Assembly: GCA_031213475.1 (NCBI GenBank)
Contig: JARUPZ010000002.1
Coordinates: forward strand, 7,452,330-7,516,329
Source: Nereocystis luetkeana
Lineage: Eukaryota > Sar > Phaeophyceae > Laminariales > Laminariaceae
Direction of reading: 5' to 3'
DNA: 64,000 bases
Under the pieces are notes generated by a model that worked only from the letters and a program-made list of their open reading frames with translations, was not told the origin of the DNA and did no database searches. Below, piece by piece: positions 60,130 through 64,000 of the stretch; the first letter of the stretch is position 1; every line of letters starts with the position of its first letter. The position numbers and the translations under genes were made by a program.

Positions 60130-61424
60130 GCGCAGGGCAGCGCGCAGCCGCCTGGGATGAACATGGACAGTCAACGGAGGCGGAGAAACCGAGGGGGGAG
60201 GGGGGGTGGGGAGGGGGTTGGGTTGACTGGCGTACGCTTTCGTGGTCCAAATGTGGGTGTTACGGAAGCACCAGGTATGTACGTAGCGGGGTACATACAG
60301 CGGGATGGTCAAGATGCGACCGCGCCTCGTTGGGGGGCAAAGAGTCTGTTTACAAGAGCATGCGCCTCCTGGACGAGGTTCATAGATACATTATTATTAT
60401 CATGCTTCCCTTCCGACAAAATAGCGTAAATGCCATTCCAATATAAACCGAATATCCTTCCGTAAATCAGCAGTATTCCTCATACGCTCCTCTGCCAGCC
60501 GTACTTTGATTGATGAAGTTCTCCCCCGGCATACGATGTGCGTTCCAGCAGGATTCTTCAACGGGCATACTGCTGTACGGTATGATATCAACTTAGGCCT
60601 TTGGTGTATAGTCGACTTCCCCGAACGTTACATCCCATTGGGTAGAAAAACATCTTTGACGTAATTTTAGCACGAATCATACGAAGTATATTTACAGCGA
60701 TTCTGGGCCTGACTCCATGGAGATACTCGTAGACTAACCGAATGTACAGCGATGTGCCGGCCCTGGCACCTTCGTCTCTCCGCTGTGCGTGAATTTTTAG
60801 GTTTGCTTTCTATTTCGGAGACACAGGACGGTGAGGGTGGCATCCACGGCTTCGCGCTCACAAGGGGTGCTGCCCTGTACATAGGTCGCGTACGGCTTTC
60901 CCCTTTCGCAAGGTTGCGCACAATTGGAGGCAACATGAAAACTACAAATGTACATTCAGCCTGCATCCAACATCTCAGACTAGACTACTGCAGGTATTGA
61001 GGTCGCGTGCCATTAGCAACAAATGCTAGAAGTCGGCCACCTTCGCGTTCGACAAGAGCGAAGCAACAGTCAAAGAGGGGTGGGTGGACGTACTCCTATC
61101 ATGCAAGGCCGTAGTCGTATGATCGCATCCCTACGAAGAGAAGAGGGGGGGGGGGGGGGGAGGCACCCCCCGACAAGCTACCTGGTGGCCCGCAAGCATC
61201 CAGAAAATCAGCCACTTATGCGAAGCAAACCCAACAAGGCCGAACATAACCACAATCCACACGAAAACTACTATTTGAATAAAAAGGGCACAATGCTGGT
61301 GTTGCCTGGATGCTGTCCTCAACGACGCCACAGACCCCCCCTACTTGTACTAAAAATGTCAATTACACACCTGGTTTGACATAAAAAATTAGATATTATC
61401 TGCGCTGTGATGGCGGCCACATCC

Positions 61425-61497
61425 ATCTCAAGCACGCGGCCCATCTCGAGCACGCTGCCCATCTCGAGCCCGCGGCCCATCTCGAGCACGTGGCCAG
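61425..61497. repeat. 17-bp minisatellite, about four units
   Basis: The unit CCATCTCGAGCACGCGG is repeated four times with one- or two-base changes. Confidence 0.85.
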
Positions 61498-61506
61498 CTC
61501 TGCGGG

Positions 61507-61887
61507 ATGGGGAGTGGACTTAGCAAGCCAGCGAGCGTTGCTCGAAGCAACAACGGCGGCGTGCCTGCGGTGTGGCGGTGCGCGGACCACGGGCTGCGTT
61601 GCCTCCCCCGAGAGACAGGCGGGGGGGGGGGAGTGGGTGATGTTCTCAGCGGGAGGGCGGGCGGGCGGGCCTCAAAACTGGGAGGACTACCCAACGGACG
61701 CGGATGCCACGGCGGAACTTCCGCGAAGGCGGCAGCGTCCCCAGCGCAACTACCGTTGTGCCTGGTACAGCAGTATGCCAACAGCAGCAACACCGCGTCG
61801 TTCCCTACAAGGACGGCGACCCTTGTTGATGGGGCAGGACAGCTGCGTAATTGTGCCAGGCGGGGGGGGGTTAAGAGGTTGGCCTAA
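61507..61887 (+). CDS. Open frame with an N-myristoylation-like start, unknown
   Basis: A 126-codon frame starts MGSGLSKPASVARSNNGG, which fits the N-myristoylation rule (Gly2, small residue at 6). The rest is Gly/Ala/Arg-rich with no recognised domain, and a poly-G run inflates the frame. A second plus-strand frame and a minus-strand frame overlap it. It is listed because the start is plausible, but chance is a real alternative. Confidence 0.2.
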   Translation: MGSGLSKPASVARSNNGGVPAVWRCADHGLRCLPRETGGGGGVGDVLSGRAGGRASKLGGLPNGRGCHGGTSAKAAASPAQLPLCLVQQYANSSNTASFPTRTATLVDGAGQLRNCARRGGVKRLA

Positions 61888-62079
61888 AAAAAGGGCAGCC
61901 GATGGGTGAGCCGTGGAGACAGACAGAAAGGAGGGCAAGCTGGTTAGCCACGCTGAAGCTAGCCGCGCTGAAGAGGGTCTCAGCTTCGCCTTTGGCCAAA
62001 ATGCCAGCTGCATTCAAGAATATGGAGTTGTGGTATATCTGGCTGGTGTGCTATCATGTTATTTATACTGTAGTAATGT

Positions 62080-62720
62080 ATACACCGTAAAAAGAATTTG
62101 GTCGTCGCAAGCCTCACTTCAATTTCACTCGAAAATATAGAGCCATATATATACCGTAAAGAGAGTTTGGTCCTCGCACGCCCCACTTCAATTTCACTTG
62201 AAAATATAGACACATGTATACTGTAGCAATATGTATACCGTATACTGGTAACGATTTTGGTCCTTGCACGCGCCACTCCGATGCCTCTTAAAAAATTAGA
62301 CACATATCCTTATTATTCAATGCTGCTCGGTAGTAGCTATGATAATGGTGTACAGTTTTTTTTTAACAAAACAGTAAATTACACAGCGAAAAAATCCCCG
62401 CTACGTATTGGGTGACACCCACCCCTTCAACTCATGTCATTCACCTATACAGTAGCGATACATATAACGTACAAAGAATTTGGTCCTCGCACGTCCCACT
62501 TCAATTTCACTCGAAAATATAGACTGTTATCATATCATTATATATATATACCGTACAAAAAAAATGGCCCTCACGCCCCACCTCAATTTCTTTCCGAAAT
62601 ATAGACACATGTATGCTGTACGTAGCAATTTTAATAAAGCAATACTTGTATACATAACGTGGAAATGATTTGGTCCCCACACACCCTACTTCTATTTCAC
62701 TAGAAATTATAGACACATGT
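62080..62720. repeat. Tandem array of about 75-bp units
   Basis: At least six units carry TTTGGTCCTCGCACGCCCCA, CTTCAATTTCACTCGAAAAT and ATAGACACATGTATACTGTA, at about 62097, 62167, 62253, 62479, 62560 and 62669. A unique 150-base stretch separates units three and four. Units differ by up to about 20 per cent by eye. Confidence 0.85.
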
Positions 62721-62802
62721 ACGAGTATACTGTAATACTTTTAATAAAACATATAAAACCCGAAGTACGCGCGATCGAAGCATCCACGCACACCTTGCCA
62801 AG

Positions 62803-63195
62803 ATGAGTTTCGGCGAAATCCTCGATCTCACAGACAGCAGTTGTTCGTTGATATATCAGTATGTCTATCGGCTGTACGGTACAGCAGGCACGTCAAGGGC
62901 GCCCGGAAAAAAAAACGTGAACCGTCACAGAAAATATTTTTCGCTAGACAGGGGGGGGGGGTTACTAGAACCACGTGGAAAAAAACGAAAATCAGAACCA
63001 TGTTGTTTTTTTCCTTTGCTTACTCCATGTGATCACAACGGTTGGAACGTTTTTTTCTTCCATTCCGACCTCTGGGGGTGTGGTGAGTCGTTTTTCTCTT
63101 TTTCACGGACGCCCCTGGGCACATTGATCTGGGCGTTCGATGCCACTGTTTCATGTACCGGTACGCACGCCGAGGCTGGAGTGATTGTTACATAA
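62803..63195 (+). CDS. Open frame starting MSFGEILDLTD, unknown
   Basis: 130 codons follow an ATG after GCCAAG. The start MSFGEILDLTDSSCSLIYQY looks protein-like. The later part has Lys/Arg-rich and Phe-rich stretches coded by A and T runs and looks non-coding. I have a general memory of MSFGEILDLT-like starts in repeat-derived open frames of several eukaryotes, but cannot confirm it. It could be the first exon of a gene or part of a repeat. Confidence 0.2.
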   Translation: MSFGEILDLTDSSCSLIYQYVYRLYGTAGTSRAPGKKNVNRHRKYFSLDRGGGLLEPRGKKRKSEPCCFFPLLTPCDHNGWNVFFFHSDLWGCGESFFSFSRTPLGTLIWAFDATVSCTGTHAEAGVIVT

Positions 63196-63819
63196 ACAGG
63201 AGCTCGGGGCTTTGCTCGGGAGTTGAGAGCGGTTGTGCGCCCACAGAGACGCAGCGAGGTGTTGTGTTTGTGTTAGTACTTGCCCCACTGCTGTTGTAAT
63301 CCATTTCAGCTTAACGTTACGTCCTCATGAACACCTCGCCAAATATTGTCGGAACAATATTGTAGGTATGATACCCGCATCACGGCCAGAAGAACGAACA
63401 AAGCTGCTGCACGAGTAGTCTGCTGTACCACTTGAGAAAATATAGGCAGTACAATACTGCGGTGGTGATGGTGATGATGATAATGATGATGTTCTCCCAT
63501 TAACTCACTTCCCTCAAATCCTGCCTATGGTCACAAAAACAGGCTGCAGCAAAAGCGCCTCTCGATGGGAGAAAACAAACAAGTACGAAATAGTGCGCAC
63601 GGCAGTACCATACCAGTCCGTAAGGGAAACGGTACTACTATCGAGCTGTGGTATAGCATCCCGTATCACTTGCAACCAAAAAGGACCAGGAACATATCCA
63701 TGGTATGACATTTACACAAAAAAAAATACGACGACAGAACAGAAAGAAGCAAGAAAAGAAAATTAAAGAAGAGGAAAAACAGAAGAAAAAGAACAAAGAA
63801 AAGAAAAACAAAGCAAACA

Positions 63820-64000
63820 TGAGCTCAGAGCGCAGGCCGAGTCCGGAGGACAAGGTTGTTTGCTGGCACGACCAGTCCTATGGTATGTCCAGCTGATGGA
63901 CCAACATAAAGACGCCACGAGAAGACCAGACGGAAGGCAAGACGACAAGAAGAGGGTAGAGACGAAGAGCAACAACAGACAAACAACAACAGACAAAAAC
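63820..64000 (+). CDS. First exon of a gene running off the window
   Basis: After an A-rich leader (AAACAAAGCAAACATG) the frame reads MSSERRPSPEDKVVCWHDQS and then Y. It reaches a TCCTATG|GTATGTCC donor near 63882. Leader composition, start context and donor fit a true first exon. The downstream exons lie beyond the window, so the product cannot be named. Read without splicing, the frame stops at 63894-63896. Confidence 0.35.

Larger units (their letters stand above)
60130..63819. other. Gap upstream of homoserine dehydrogenase, repeat-rich
   Basis: It contains a family A fragment (61085-61140), a 17-bp minisatellite (61425-61497), a poly-G run (61144-61160), a tandem array (62080-62720) and GAT triplets (63460-63490). 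Two open frames (61507-61887 and 62803-63195) begin with plausible ATGs but have no splice partners. An upstream exon of homoserine dehydrogenase may be hidden here on the minus strand. Confidence 0.4.

Overview
The window reads as nuclear DNA of a photosynthetic stramenopile, most likely a brown alga. Genes are split into many exons with GT-AG introns from about 0.2 kb to almost 3 kb. Simple repeats, homopolymer G/C runs and small dispersed elements fill the introns and gaps. One predicted protein (start 37779) opens with a signal peptide followed by an AFA-F motif, the hallmark of heterokont plastid import. Exon models were built by eye from open frames, splice consensus and phase agreement. 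No transcript or database support was available.

Layout. (1) 560-2244, plus: two exons of a partial gene of unknown function. (2) 4709-9620, minus: a five-exon MAP-kinase-kinase-like protein kinase of about 1127 residues with a very long insert in its activation loop. (3) 17140-20679, minus: a four-exon, 551-residue protein with one IQ (calmodulin-binding) motif. (4) 21498-28351, plus: an ankyrin-repeat gene. (5) 28889-33888, plus: a coiled-coil gene with a C-terminal C3HC4 RING. It may be the 3' part of gene 4, which would make one ankyrin-RING E3 ligase. (6) 37779-43889, plus: a six-exon plastid-targeted protein resembling the CCB2/CCB4 family that matures cytochrome b6. (7) 47749-60129, minus: a twelve-exon homoserine dehydrogenase of 459 residues with a C-terminal ACT domain, fully consistent in phase. 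(8) 63820-end, plus: the first exon of a further gene.

The non-coding DNA holds several repeat families. There are TTAA-flanked miniature elements with inverted ends (four copies), and two head-to-tail miniature elements with GGGGCC-type ends. A cluster of tRNA-like (SINE-like) units lies in both orientations at 36.8-37.4 kb. Another dispersed family has five copies. A large GACCC satellite fills 26.94-27.80 kb, and there are several minisatellites. A short TACCAGGTA/TACCTGGTA motif recurs across the window. The genes share no obvious pathway: homoserine dehydrogenase serves threonine/methionine synthesis, the CCB-like protein serves plastid electron transport, and the kinase, IQ, ankyrin and RING genes look like signalling or protein-turnover functions. 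No operon, CRISPR array, rRNA or clear tRNA gene was seen.
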